A DNA stretch of 64,000 bases from Hormoscilla sp. GUM202. Lineage in GTDB: Bacteria; Cyanobacteriota; Cyanobacteriia; Cyanobacteriales; Desertifilaceae. This document shows positions 18,732 to 28,484 of the stretch, one piece after another; within the stretch, counting starts at the first letter, position 1; each line of letters opens with the position of its first letter. The stretch covers positions 1 to 64,000 of the forward strand of contig RFFC02000017.1 in assembly GCA_005518205.2 (NCBI GenBank), in the 5' to 3' direction. Position numbers and translations under genes: made by a program. The notes beneath the pieces were generated by a model. It ran no database searches and had not been told where the DNA came from. It saw only the letters and a program-made list of their open reading frames with translations.

Positions 18732-20264
18732 GTGATTGAGGTAAAAGTCCATCAGCAACTCCGCGCCTTTCTGCGCGGGTCTGGAGAACCTTCCTGGCCC
18801 CATCAGTTAACCATGGCCCGGCTAGTAGCGCGTGCTTTACGACTAGGTCGCAGTGCCTTAATTCAGACTGGCGTCCCCTGTAACTATCAAGGGCGTCATT
18901 GCCTGAGTTATTTACTGCCAGCGCTAATGTGGCCAAAACCAGCGATCGTGGTGGCACCGTCGGAACGTCAGCAACGTCTGCTGATGGTGGAAATTCCCCG
19001 GTTGCAGCAGTGGATGGGTACGTCCAAACCAATCAGAACTGGGACGAGTTGGCCTGGTGCTGATTTCACGGGACTGCTGCTGACTACCCCTGATGCTTGG
19101 TTGCAAGACCGCTTGCAAGGACAACAGCGATTTCCCACTATTCCCACCATTCTGGACGGGGTGGACAATCTGGAAGCCTGGACTCGCAACCAGCTGATGG
19201 CCTGTATGGGACCAGCTGATTGGCACGAGCTGATGCTGGCTTTTCCCCGCCAAATTGAAATCATCCGGGATGCCAGGGTCCAGCTGACGCGGGCGGTGTT
19301 TCAGCATCCCTCTTCTCCCTACGAGTGCTGTCTGATCGAGGATGAGACAAGAGCAATTTTGCAGCGTCTTTACGAGTTTTTGCTCGCAGAGAATGCCCTG
19401 GCAATGCCAGATGCTTTTCGGAATTTTGCCGAGGGTTTGTATGCTGACGAACAGCTAATTTGGGCTGAAATTGTCCGGTCTCAAGGTATGTTTTCTCTCA
19501 GTCGCGGCCCGGTTGAGGTGGCTGATGCCCTCACCCCCATCTGGCCCCAACAGCCAGTAGTGTTGATTGGGGGTGCTTTGGATCTGGAAGCTTCAGCCCC
19601 TGTCTATTGCGCTGGGATGGGTTTGGCAGATTTAACTACTCTGAAGTTCTCTGCCGATCGCCACAGCGAGCTGATTCATCTGTACCTGCCTGAAGGACTG
19701 CCCCTGCCCAATACCGCTCAATTTCAGGTCTGTTTGCTGCGAGAAATCCGCTCTATGCTGGCTTTAAGCGCCGCTGGTGAGGGTTTAACGGTAATTTTGA
19801 TTGGTGACGTGCCCCTAAAGGATCGGGTGGGTGCGGTGCTCGCGGCGGAATTTGGCTCTCGGGTGCAGGTGGAGAAGACTTCCCTGGACCCACGCGGCAT
19901 TTTAGTGACAGGTTGGGAGTTCTGGCGTCAGCATCAGGCCGCTTTACCTCCTCCCATGCTCCTGGCGATCGCCACTTTACCCATTCCTTCTCGAGAACAC
20001 CCTCTGGTAGCTGGTCGCGTCGCTTACTATAAACGCAAACGTAAGGATTGGTTTCGCCTCTACCTGTTACCTGTGGCTCTCAACGAGTTACAGCGGGCGA
20101 TCGCCCCAGCAAGAGAAAGACTTGGTATCGTCGCCCTGCTGGATAGCCGCGTCATCCACCGCAGCTATGGGCAGTCAGTGCTTGCAGCCCTCGGCCCCCT
20201 GGCACGGATTAATTACTTAGATGCTAGCTGGTTTACCCGATCCGATTACTCTGTTCGGGATTGA
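18732..20264 (+). CDS. Helicase-like protein of the cyanobacterial DinG-related group
   Basis: 510 residues from GTG 18732; the ATG at 18721 meets a stop after four codons, so it is excluded. RSALIQTGVPCNYQGRHCLS sits where a Walker A is expected but lacks GKT. IVVAPSERQQRLLMVEIPRL and PTIPTILDGVDNLEAW resemble helicase motifs Ia and II, the latter with DGVD in place of DEAD/DEAH. The C-terminal half resembles the second RecA-like domain. Annotated relatives are called ATP-dependent helicases, but degenerate motifs make ATPase activity doubtful. Alone between two intergenic gaps. Confidence 0.6.
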   Translation: MIEVKVHQQLRAFLRGSGEPSWPHQLTMARLVARALRLGRSALIQTGVPCNYQGRHCLSYLLPALMWPKPAIVVAPSERQQRLLMVEIPRLQQWMGTSKPIRTGTSWPGADFTGLLLTTPDAWLQDRLQGQQRFPTIPTILDGVDNLEAWTRNQLMACMGPADWHELMLAFPRQIEIIRDARVQLTRAVFQHPSSPYECCLIEDETRAILQRLYEFLLAENALAMPDAFRNFAEGLYADEQLIWAEIVRSQGMFSLSRGPVEVADALTPIWPQQPVVLIGGALDLEASAPVYCAGMGLADLTTLKFSADRHSELIHLYLPEGLPLPNTAQFQVCLLREIRSMLALSAAGEGLTVILIGDVPLKDRVGAVLAAEFGSRVQVEKTSLDPRGILVTGWEFWRQHQAALPPPMLLAIATLPIPSREHPLVAGRVAYYKRKRKDWFRLYLLPVALNELQRAIAPARERLGIVALLDSRVIHRSYGQSVLAALGPLARINYLDASWFTRSDYSVRD

Positions 20265-20369
20265 TGGTATATTTTACTCCTAAAAAGCCCAAAAATCAAA
20301 CAAATTGCTCTAACCCAAGTAAAAAAGCTATCATCAATTTGTCATTCTTATATGTGATTATTGCCAGTC

Positions 20370-20585
20370 ATGGGTGAAGCTAAGCGTCGGAAAGCAGCAT
20401 TAGGAGACAAATACGGTCAAGAGCCCACTATTCTTCCCTGGCTGCCGATTACCAAGAGCCAAGCGGACAAGTTCATGAAATGGACGACCACAGGAGCTTG
20501 GATCGGGATTGGAATTACGATCGCAGTTTGGGTAACAGTGCGATTCATTGGTCCTGGGTTAGGTTGGTGGGAAGTTAATTTCTGA
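20370..20585 (+). CDS. DUF2839 family small membrane protein
   Basis: 71 residues. Starts MGEAKRRKAALGDKYGQ, the invariant opening of this cyanobacteria/plastid family, so the ATG at 20370 is chosen over 20361. One transmembrane helix (GAWIGIGITIAVWVTVRFIG) follows. Function unknown. Confidence 0.85.
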   Translation: MGEAKRRKAALGDKYGQEPTILPWLPITKSQADKFMKWTTTGAWIGIGITIAVWVTVRFIGPGLGWWEVNF

Positions 20586-20605
20586 GAAGTATTTTCCCGA
20601 GCCCG

Positions 20606-20665
20606 CTGTTGCTTCAACTCCTGGCGGTTCGACGAAGCTCACCGCCAGCGGAGAAGAAGCAACCG
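20606..20665. terminator. Long hairpin after the DUF2839 gene
   Basis: GTTGCTTCAACTCCTGGCGG / CCGCCAGCGGAGAAGAAGCAAC pair imperfectly around GTTCGACGAAGCTCA. Confidence 0.5.
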
Positions 20666-20893
20666 CCACCCCACTGTTATTTATAGGCCATGAGTGATTG
20701 TCGTGCTTTATACCTTTGCTTATGAAATAGATTAGCTATGCTAATGCATAGGATGTGGCAGTTAATCATTAAATTTTGTAAACTTAATGTTCGGGCAACA
20801 TCCTATACCTGACGCTTAGGAGGTGTAATTATTAATAAATCTGAAATTATACTCGACATGTCAAAAATCATGTGGTAACAGGAGGAAAAAAAG

Positions 20894-21250
20894 GTGTTCA
20901 TCAGACTGGCAGAGCAACACAGGCAATTTGTGCAAGACCTAGTGATGAGCCTGCAAGCTCTGGCGATCGTGCTGGAGCGCAGGGGATACTTAGCATCTTG
21001 CTATACTTGCGGTGGTCAAATGAACAGTGCTTCGTTTATGGTCAGCCTGGGAAATAATCATCTGATTAGATTTTTAGTATCCGACTATGGCATCACCTGG
21101 ACGGAAATGCGGGACGATCTGGAACTGATGAAGCTCGAAGGTGCAGAGGCAATCAGTCAGTTGCAGGAGTTGGCGAATTTAATCAAATTCCCCACCCAAC
21201 TGACCAAAAAAGAGGAGGCTCATGCTGCTGTTGAGTTAATATCTTGGTAA
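20894..21250 (+). CDS. DUF1815 family protein
   Basis: 118 residues, GTG start preceded by AGGAGGAAAAAAAG, an excellent Shine-Dalgarno. The sequence FIRLAEQHRQFVQDLVMSLQ, RRGYLASCYTCGGQMNSASF and FLVSDYGITWTEMRD matches the cyanobacterial DUF1815 family. Function unknown; two cysteines (CYTC) could bind metal or be redox active. The IS66 element inserted at its final codons: before insertion the C-terminus would be VELIS-stop, now VELISW-stop. Confidence 0.8.
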   Translation: MFIRLAEQHRQFVQDLVMSLQALAIVLERRGYLASCYTCGGQMNSASFMVSLGNNHLIRFLVSDYGITWTEMRDDLELMKLEGAEAISQLQELANLIKFPTQLTKKEEAHAAVELISW

Positions 21251-23271
21251 TTGCTCAAGATATTGGTGGTGAAGGAATATGGGTACTGCCGGTACTGCAT
21301 AGTTACTCGGGCCATCGGACTGGAGTGAACAGCCCTTGTACTGCCTCGGAATGCCTAACAGGACAAGAGCAATTTTTGAGGAGCGAAAACTTCTCAAATG
21401 CTTACGGGGTGGGGGGTTTTGACCTCGAAGTGGTGAGTCGGCAGCCGAGCGCCCGAATATGCAGTTGAGATGCGCGACAGCTGATTTTTTTCAAAATCCC
21501 GCGCCCAGGGTTGACAAATTCGATAAATAAGTAGTAAGTTGGAAGACATGACTAAGAATTGGCTTGCTGACCTCGACCAAGACACAGAGAATCTCGACCC
21601 AAAAAGTCGGGAAGTTTTGCAGCGGTTACTCAATTACCTAGAAGACCTATACAGCCAAAACCTTGAATTGAAAGCTGACAATCAACGATTGAGAGATGAA
21701 ATAGCCGCGCTCAAAGGGCACAAGGGAAAACCTGACATCAAACCTCAAGCCAAAGCTGATACTTCTAAAGCTGATACTTCTGCGGAGGCCAAACCAGAGC
21801 AGCCCAATAGTCGAGAGCGAAAAAAGAAAAAACCGAAAACCCCCCCCCAGGAACGTCGCCAACTTATTCATATTGACAGAGAAGAGGTTATCAAACTGGC
21901 TCGGAGTAACTTGCCGTCAGATATCACCCATAGAGGCTACCGAGAAGTAACAATTCAAAATATTATATTTAAAACAGACACGGTTATTTATCGACTAGAA
22001 AGACTCTATTCACCTAGTACGGAGAAATTTTACGAAGCCCAGTTGCCGCAAGGATTAAAAGGCAAATCTTACGGGAGTGAACTCGAAGCATTTGTTCTCA
22101 CTTTGTATTATCAGTTACGAGTGCCAGAAGAAAAGATTCTTAAATTGTTGCAGTCTCAGGGAATAGTAATCTCGGCGGGAAAAATATCTAACTTAATAAC
22201 TCGGCAATATTTAAGAGAATTTACTGAAGAACGAAATGCTATTTTAGAAGCGGGACTGGGCAGTACCAGTTATCACCAAATTGATGATACGGGGATGCGG
22301 GTTAATGGGAAAAATTGCTATGTATTCACACTCTGCAATCCTTACTATAGCAGTTTTTTTACCAGAGAGCGCAAAAACTCTGAAACAGTTCTCCAAATGT
22401 TAAACGAATTGCAGTTGGATCCAACTGAATTAGCAGTTGTTCAATCAGATGATTTAGTTGACAGTATTTTGCCTGACAAGAAGAAAAAGCAGCTCGGGGA
22501 CTACATAGATATTTTGGTGGCTGATGACGCGGGACAATTTCACAACCAGACGAACCATCGTAGTTTATGCTGGATTCATGAAGGACGACACTACGAAAAG
22601 CTGACTCCTCTGGTTCCCTCTCATCAAAAAAGCCTGGCACAATTTCTCTCTTATTTTTGGATTTACTATTATCAACTCAAAGCCTATCAACAGCAAAGCA
22701 CAGAAGAGCAGCGACAACAAAAACTGTTGCTTGAAACCGAATTTGACAAATTGTTTTCCCGTCAAACCGGATACAGTGCTTTAGATCATAGAATTGATTT
22801 AACAAAACAGAAGAAGCCTTATTTACTATTAGTTCTAGATTTTCCTGAAGTTCCTCTTGACAATAATGAGGCAGAGCGGACAGTCCGGGAGTATGTGATT
22901 AAGCGCAAAATCTCCAATGGAACCCGCACTCTACAGGGGACTCAGGCGTGGGAAGTGTTTTTGGCTCTGGTTGACACCTGCCGCAAAAACGGAGTGAATT
23001 TTTATTCGTACATTAAGGATCGAATTTCCAAATCTTTCAAGATGCCAGCGTTGTCCACGCTAATTCAACAGATGCAGCCGCCAAAACCAACATAAACATA
23101 AACCATTGACTCCAAGTCTCGCTTGTGTAGTTTCCACCTAAGCACCAAGGGTGTTACAGCTCCTTGTTATAAAGGACAGACTCATTAAGTGCGACATCAG
23201 CTCCTGTTTAAAAAGCTGCAGGAGCTACTCTCGTGTGGAAATCACTCCCCACCAACATATTGAGCAACTTC
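21247..23271 (+). mobile_element. IS66-family insertion sequence, 2025 bp
   Basis: Flanked by the 8-bp duplication ATATCTTG (21239-21246, 23272-23279). Ends GTAATTGCTCAAGATATTGG and, inverted, GAAGTTGCTCAATATGTTGG. Eight-base target duplications are characteristic of IS66. Contains one long transposase gene; no tnpA/tnpB accessory genes were seen, so it is an IS66 tnpC-only type. The 3' part (23190-23230) has the hairpin CAGCTCCTG ... CAGGAGCTAC. Confidence 0.85.
21548..23095 (+). CDS. IS66-family transposase (TnpC-like)
   Basis: 515 residues from ATG 21548 with GGAAG just upstream. N-terminal coiled coil (LNYLEDLYSQNLELKADNQR), a basic proline-rich linker (RERKKKKPKTPPQERR), then the DDE domain: YHQIDDTGMRVNG (first D), QSDDLVDSIL and CWIHEGRHY, ending with PLDNNEAERTVREYVIKRKI, the NNxxE block containing the catalytic glutamate. 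No frameshift, so probably active. Confidence 0.9.
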   Translation: MTKNWLADLDQDTENLDPKSREVLQRLLNYLEDLYSQNLELKADNQRLRDEIAALKGHKGKPDIKPQAKADTSKADTSAEAKPEQPNSRERKKKKPKTPPQERRQLIHIDREEVIKLARSNLPSDITHRGYREVTIQNIIFKTDTVIYRLERLYSPSTEKFYEAQLPQGLKGKSYGSELEAFVLTLYYQLRVPEEKILKLLQSQGIVISAGKISNLITRQYLREFTEERNAILEAGLGSTSYHQIDDTGMRVNGKNCYVFTLCNPYYSSFFTRERKNSETVLQMLNELQLDPTELAVVQSDDLVDSILPDKKKKQLGDYIDILVADDAGQFHNQTNHRSLCWIHEGRHYEKLTPLVPSHQKSLAQFLSYFWIYYYQLKAYQQQSTEEQRQQKLLLETEFDKLFSRQTGYSALDHRIDLTKQKKPYLLLVLDFPEVPLDNNEAERTVREYVIKRKISNGTRTLQGTQAWEVFLALVDTCRKNGVNFYSYIKDRISKSFKMPALSTLIQQMQPPKPT

Positions 23272-23313
23272 ATATCTTGATGGGTTACAGCGGGCAAATC
23301 TCAAAAAAACAGG

Positions 23314-23380
23314 GGCGAAGCATTCTGTAAGATCGCTTATAGTTGTTCTTACATTTACTACCAGAATGCTTCGCCCCTAC
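23314..23380. repeat. Short MITE-like palindrome
   Basis: AGGGGCGAAGCATTCTG and CAGAATGCTTCGCCCCT are 17-bp perfect inverted ends around a 33-base AT-rich middle. Confidence 0.8.
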
Positions 23381-23410
23381 TATTTGCCAAACCTCATGAC
23401 TGGTTGGTTG

Positions 23411-24291
23411 GTCGGGGTCGAGCCAGGAATCACTTCCCAACCCTCCCATTCAAAACCGGACTTGCAATTTTCACCGCATCCGGCTCCTAGGTAATAGGCT
23501 CTTGTCCTTGAGCAGAGAGCCGGAGTTACCCCCGTCTCCCCTTGCGACCTGATACGTTCTTCCCTATTCTGGCTGTGAGTGGCGCTGCCGACAAACCTTT
23601 AGTATCACTATTTACTAGGCCGTTTTACCAGAAAGTCATAGCCTCACAGTCGTGGGCCTCCGTGATGTAATCAGGTTTACTTGTTCCAGTCGCATCCTAT
23701 TATCACTGTCCCATGTCAGCGTATCCCCGGCATTACCCTGGGCATTAGCTTCTTAGAACATCCCTCCCCTGCTGGCTTTCGCTTAACATCTAACTTATCC
23801 CCTGGTCGGTTAATCGTCTAATGAGAACAGTTTTGCCGGTCCATGGATTGCTCATCAGGGGTTATAACGTTCCATAGAATCCATTCATGCACCTTTAGAC
23901 CTCTGCTATATCCCGGGGGGAATTGCGATACGGAATAATCATCTAGCAAAATTATTCGCACCCACCTTCTCCTTTTGGAGCCAGCGGTCAGCCTTATTAC
24001 GCTGGTTTCAGATAACGAGACTTCAGCAGATTCACTTTCGTTAGCCATGGGCACTTTCCTAGCGGTGTCTCCGGCTTAGGCTGCCAGATAACCTACATTT
24101 TAGTCCCTGCTCTCCACCACCAGTGATGTCACTCTGTAGCAGTCGGGACCGGTGTACCTCCCGTATCCGAAGGGTGGGGTTTGGACCCACAAAGATTCCA
24201 CAGTTTACTGGCTAATGAGACCAGTTTTGGCTGTCACATGTCTTTTGGCTAATGAAACCATCATCCCTTTTTACGCCCGAACGTTTCGCAC
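23411..24291 (-). mobile_element. Group II intron A, ORF-less, 881 nt
   Basis: 5' end GTGCGAAACGTTCGG at 24291; 3' end CTCGACCCCGAC at 23411. Domain V at 23451-23486 reads GAGCCGGATGCGG TGAAA ... AAGTCCGGTTTTG, with a fully paired stem and GAAA loop. It is closely related to intron B. There is no reverse transcriptase, so mobility would need a protein in trans. The insertion is one nucleotide after the recA stop codon, in the same orientation. Confidence 0.8.
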
Positions 24292-24292
24292 G

Positions 24293-25402
24293 CTAGAGTT
24301 CTAATTCCACTGGCTCTTCAACTAACTCTTCTTCTGATTCCATGTCTTCTACCGGTTCTGAGGTTCCTGGAATTCCCCGCAGTGTTCCCATATCCAACTG
24401 TTGACGCACCTGTTTTTCAATGTCTTGAGTAAATTCCGGGTTTTCTTCCATGTATTTGATGGTATTGTCCCGACCCTGACCGATGTTATCGCCATTGTAG
24501 CTATACCAGGAGCCCTTCTTGGTAATTATCCCAATTTCTTCTGCCAGATCCAGGATACAGCCGAGGGTGGAAATGCCTTTGCCGAAAATGATATCAAATT
24601 CAGCGATCCGGAAGGGCGGAGCCACTTTGTTCTTGGCGACTTTGACTTTGGCCCGGATGCCGTACTCTTCTGAACCCTTTTTCAAGGTTTGAGTGCGGCG
24701 AATATCCAGTCGCACTGAGCAATAAAATTTAAGAGCGTTGCCTCCTGTGGTGGTTTCGGGACTGCCGTAAATGACGCCGATTTTTTGACGCAACTGGTTG
24801 AGGAATATGACCGTGCAGCCGGATTTGCCGATGTTACCAGTGATTTTCCGTAGGGCTTGGCTCATTAAACGGGCTTGAGCACCCATGGGCGCGTCCCCCA
24901 TGTCCCCTTCTATTTCTGACCTCGGCACTAGGGCTGCTACTGAGTCTACTACCACGATGTCTACGGCGGACGATCGCACGAGCTGATCCACCACTTCCAA
25001 GGCCATTTCACCGGTATCCGGTTGGGAAACTAGGAGGTTGGCGATGTCCACTCCTAAGGCCGCAGAGTAGGTGGGGTCCAGGGCGTGTTCTGCATCCACG
25101 AAGGCAGCGATCCCGCTAGTCTTTTGCACTTCCGCGATCGCGTGCAGTGCGAGGGTGGTTTTACCGGAACTTTCTGGGCCATAGATTTCAATCACCCGAC
25201 CTTTGGGCAACCCACCCCCCAAGGCCAAGTCCAGCGTGAGAGCACCGCTAGGAATGGTTTCCACTTTCATCCGTCCTGCGTCTCCCAGCCGCATAATGGC
25301 CCCTTTGCCAAAGTCCTTCTCAATCTTGTTGAGGACCATCTTCAGGGCCTTTTCTTTCTCGGGATTATCAATGGTTTGTTGCGCGGCCATTTTCTTACTC
25401 AT
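24293..25402 (-). CDS. recA: Recombinase RecA
   Basis: 369 residues. Walker A GPESSGKT at 75-82; [14 protein letters not shown] as Walker B region; [20 protein letters not shown] with the L1/L2 DNA-binding loops ([15 protein letters not shown]); the acidic C-terminal tail ends [13 protein letters not shown]. RecA forms filaments on single-stranded DNA for recombination and SOS cleavage. The start chosen is ATG 25402; MAAQQ four codons later is an alternative. The gene is intact. Intron A follows the stop codon by one base, so the recA 3' UTR contains a ribozyme. Confidence 0.97.
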   Translation of the reverse strand: MSKKMAAQQTIDNPEKEKALKMVLNKIEKDFGKGAIMRLGDAGRMKVETIPSGALTLDLALGGGLPKGRVIEIYGPESSGKTTLALHAIAEVQKTSGIAAFVDAEHALDPTYSAALGVDIANLLVSQPDTGEMALEVVDQLVRSSAVDIVVVDSVAALVPRSEIEGDMGDAPMGAQARLMSQALRKITGNIGKSGCTVIFLNQLRQKIGVIYGSPETTTGGNALKFYCSVRLDIRRTQTLKKGSEEYGIRAKVKVAKNKVAPPFRIAEFDIIFGKGISTLGCILDLAEEIGIITKKGSWYSYNGDNIGQGRDNTIKYMEENPEFTQDIEKQVRQQLDMGTLRGIPGTSEPVEDMESEEELVEEPVELEL

Positions 25403-25883
25403 TAGGTATTTCCTGCTAAATGTACTTTTAGGACAAGTCTGTTTTTGGGTCTGGAAGTCTCCATTTTAGACTGTTCCCGCTCTCAGCCACTGTCCTCTTG
25501 ATTTAATTTAACACCTGTTGACTTAATCATCAACCTCATCTTCGATCTAATTTTGAAACCAAAGCCTTGGGGTTAAATTATTTGCATAAATTATCAATGA
25601 GTGGTATAATGGCGGAAAATGTGAGAAAATTAGTTCGAGTGCTGGTGGAGGGTCAGGAAACTGCCGGTAGTAGAACAGGGAAAGGGGCGATCGTTGACAG
25701 GACCGGCAGCGGGTAGTCTGAGTATATTCACTCATGGCCGGAAACAAATTAGCGCAGGGTTTCTAATTAGCGCCTTGAAGGGCAAAATTAAGCGATCGCG
25801 AATGGACAGCATTGAATTATATAAATGCTAAGATAATCCTATAAGTTGGTTACTGAAAGTTCGCATCACTTAATCAATGAACT
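25403..25883. other. recA upstream intergenic
   Basis: No gene. The segment must contain the recA promoter on the minus strand; no convincing LexA operator could be picked out by eye. Confidence 0.4.
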
Positions 25884-26134
25884 ATGATCGAAAAAGACCA
25901 TTCTCCTAAATCAGTCCCCCGCATTGAATATCTGAAGGTAAAAAATTATCGTGCCCTGCGGGACTTAGAACTAAAGAATATTACACCCTTAACAGTGCTT
26001 CTCGGTCCGAATGGCAGTGGCAAGTCCACCATCTTCGATATGTTTGCCTTCCTGTCAGAGTGTTTTTCTGTGGGGTTGCGAAAAGCCTGGGACAAACGCG
26101 GCAGGTTCAGGGAACTGCGCCGCCGTGGTGCTGA
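25884..26134 (+). pseudogene. AAA ATPase (RecF/SMC-like), N-terminal fragment
   Basis: [32 protein letters not shown] then [20 protein letters not shown] with a clear Walker A (GPNGSGKS), the start of an AAA_21/OLD-like ATPase. At 26134 the sequence switches to bioF. The continuation (GPIVIELKYREKPKQRIITY) is found on the opposite strand at 28484, where it is in register with the break, so the gene was cut by an inversion. Confidence 0.75.
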
Positions 26135-26137
26135 ACA

Positions 26138-26792
26138 GCAGATGCGATAGTATTTAGTTCGGGGTATCTGGCCAACCTGGGGGCGATCGCCGCTGTAGTG
26201 GGCCAGCGAGATTTGATTCTTTCTGACCAGTACAATCATTCTAGTCTCAAAAATGGGGCAATTCTCAGCGGTGCGAGGGTGCTGGACTACGCCCACTGTA
26301 ACCTAGAGGATTTGAAAGCTAAGCTGCACCAGCACCGACTGTTTTACCGCCGCTGTGCGATCGTCACCGACAGCGTCTTTAGCATGGATGGGGACTTATG
26401 TCCTTTGCCCGAGCTGCTAGACTTAGCAGAAGAGTTTAGCTGTATGCTGCTGATAGATGAAGCCCACGCCACGGGAGTATTGGGTGCGACGGGTGCTGGT
26501 TGCGTAGAACATTTTGGCTGTCAAGGGCGAGAACTAATACAAGTTGGCACGCTTTCCAAAGCGTTGGCCAGTTTGGGCGGGTATGTAGCTAGCAGTGCTC
26601 AGATGATCGATTTTCTCAGAAATCGCGCCCCTAGCTGGATCTATACCACGGCTCTGACTCCAGCAGATACTGCTGCCGCGTTCGAGGCGATCGGGATCTG
26701 CCAACGGGAACCGCAACGGCGCACTCAACTATGGCAAAATGTCACTTACCTGAAACAGCTAATTTCTCAACAGCTGCCCCATCTGAAACTTG
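26138..26792 (+). pseudogene. bioF: bioF fragment 4 (central PLP domain)
   Basis: [20 protein letters not shown] ... [20 protein letters not shown] ... [20 protein letters not shown] ... [13 protein letters not shown] ... [17 protein letters not shown], the catalytic core of 8-amino-7-oxononanoate synthase. It includes the PLP aspartate (DEAHATG) and Schiff-base lysine (TLSKAL). It stops at LPHLKL where group II intron B begins on the opposite strand, and resumes at 27679. Confidence 0.85.
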
Positions 26793-27678
26793 GTTGGGGT
26801 CGAGCTGGGAATCACTTCCCAACCCTCCCTTTCAAAACCGTGCTTGCAGCTTTCACCGCACACGGCTCCTGGGTAATAGGCCCGTTGTCATGGGCAGGGA
26901 TTTATCTGAATTACCCCATTGTCCCCTTGCGATCTGTTCTTCATTCTTATCCCGTGGCGTACAACGGGAGACTAATCCTCTACCGTCAGCTTTGTATGGT
27001 TCCGTGATGGCGAGTGGATTACCTGCCAACCGAGAGCATTCACTCTACTCGCGCTTTTAGAAGCAGTTTTACCAGTAACCGGCTGTCGGCGGTCATTTAG
27101 TTCATCAAACTACAGTTCCTACCGCTTCCTACTATCACCGTCCTATGTCAGCATATCCCAGACATTACCCTAGGCATTGGCTTCTTAGGACATCCCTCCC
27201 CAGTGAGCTTGCGCCTGTTATCTAACTTATCTACCGAGTGGTAAATAGCGTCACTGAGGTTATAACGTTCCGTGGAATCAATATGATGCTTTTAGGTCGC
27301 TGCAATACCCCGAGAGGGTTGTTGTAATACGAGATATCCAAGGAAAACGAATATCCACACCTGCTATTGCCTTTTGGCTCCAGCGCATAAAGCCTTATTT
27401 CGCTGGTTATATATGACGAGGCTTGTACAGCTTCACTTATTGTTAACCATGAGCACCTTTCCTAGCGACGTCTCCGGCTTAGGCTGCCAGATAGCCTTCA
27501 TTTAAGTCCCTGCTCTCCACCACCAGCGATAACACTCCGTGGCAGTTGGGACCGGTGTACCTCCCGTATTTGGAGGGTGGGGTTAGGACCCACAATAATT
27601 CCACAGTTCCCCGGCTAATGTTACCGGTTTGGGTTGTCTCAGGCCTGATGGCCTAGATTACACCCGAACGTCTCGCAC
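26793..27678 (-). mobile_element. Group II intron B, ORF-less, 886 nt, antisense inside bioF
   Basis: 5' end GTGCGAGACGTTCGGGTG at 27678, 3' end CTCGACCCCAAC at 26793, domain V at 26833-26868. The exon sequence joins perfectly across it: ...PHLKL | LPSESSILCIKLEN. Because the intron lies on the strand opposite to bioF, it cannot be spliced from the bioF transcript. Confidence 0.85.
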
Positions 27679-27896
27679 TTACCCTCTGAGTCTAGCATAC
27701 TCTGCATTAAACTAGAGAATGCCGCTCTTGTTTATTGGGTGGGAGAGAAACTGAAAGCTGCGGGGATTTTTGCCCCAGCTATCCGCCCGCCTACCGTCAG
27801 TACCAGTCGCATTCGCATCTCACTCATGGCAACTCACGAACCAACTCACCTGCATCAGCTAGTCGATGCCCTCCATCATATCTTACCCTCTTTATG
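27679..27896 (+). pseudogene. bioF: bioF fragment 5 (C-terminus)
   Basis: LPSESSILCIKLENAALVYW ... GEKLKAAGIFAPAIRPPTVS then TSRIRISLMATHEPTHLHQL ... ILPSL-stop, the normal end of BioF-type aminotransferases. In frame with 26138-26792 once intron B is removed. Confidence 0.8.
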
Positions 27897-28017
27897 AATT
27901 CTTTGTAAAGAATCATTACGGATGTGATAATTGCTGATATTCAGATTAAACTAGACAAGGTTTGTTGTTGGCGCTTTAGCGCCAACAACAAACAATCGGT
28001 GATGAGGGGAGGATCTG
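27897..28017. other. Intergenic with CGCTTTAGCG palindrome
   Basis: TTGTTGTTGGCGCTTTAGCG then CCAACAACAA at 27960-27992 forms a long stem of the 'CTTTAG' hairpin family. Confidence 0.6.
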
Positions 28018-28205
28018 GCCGAAAGTGGATTTGCGATCGTGCCCAAAGCAGGTACTCTGGGCTGGGGCGCAGATGTGGTAGGACAGATAATACCGCATCT
28101 TAATGGTCGAGTTGGGGTAAGCGGCTTGGGGATAGATGTAGAAGTCAGTTCAGATCGGATTGATTATGATGGAGATCTGACTCTGGAAGGTATCCCTCTG
28201 TTGCT
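28018..28205 (+). pseudogene. Outer-membrane-type protein fragment
   Basis: LAESGFAIVPKAGTLGWGAD then VVGQIIPHLNGRVGVSGLGI ... RIDYDGDLTLEGIPLLL resembles the first part of a beta-barrel family whose members continue with DWYPFxGxFR. Here the frame changes at GILPRVAS where a reversed piece of the AAA gene begins. No start codon or signal peptide is attached. Confidence 0.4.
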
Positions 28206-28221
28206 TGGTATTCTGCCAAGA

Positions 28222-28300
28222 GTGGCTTCCGCGTCACGGATTAGTCATCAACAAATGCGACGTATGGTCCTTTGCCGTGTTCATCAATAGCTAAATGATA
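28222..28300 (-). pseudogene. AAA ATPase fragment 3
   Basis: Minus-strand reading HLAIDEHGKGPYVAFVDD continues the AAA gene after the 109-bp MITE (ITYHL before it). A TAA follows VDD. Confidence 0.6.
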
Positions 28301-28409
28301 CGCCGTGTGCAACTTTTTCCAACCAACGAGATTTAGGGAGTTTTGAGAACAACATTTTCAGCCAAAGACCACCAAACCGTTATTCTTCCGTAGAAAGTTG
28401 CACATCGCG
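28301..28409. mobile_element. 109-bp MITE with 9-bp target duplication
   Basis: Ends CGCCGTGTGCAACTTTTTCC and, inverted, CGCGATGTGCAACTTTCTAC. Flanked by TAAATGATA at 28292-28300 and 28410-28418. It splits the AAA ATPase fragment exactly between ITYHL and HLAIDEH. No coding content. Confidence 0.85.
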
Positions 28410-28484
28410 TAAATGATAGGTAATTATCCGCTGTTTGGGTTTTTCGCGATATTTCAACTCTATTACAATTGGCCCTTTGCTTGA
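28410..28484 (-). pseudogene. AAA ATPase fragment 2
   Basis: Reading from 28484 down: GPIVIELKYREKPKQRIITY then HL. It joins in register with the AAA N-terminus ending at 26134 (RRRGAEQ). Together with fragment 3 it shows that a segment of about 2.35 kb was inverted. Confidence 0.7.

Noticed and set aside
23818..24054. 78-codon frame inside intron A
   Set aside because: Lies in ribozyme sequence conserved with ORF-less introns B-D and has no RT motifs.
27200..27600. Possible coding in intron B strand
   Set aside because: The homologous introns show conserved RNA landmarks, not codon conservation.
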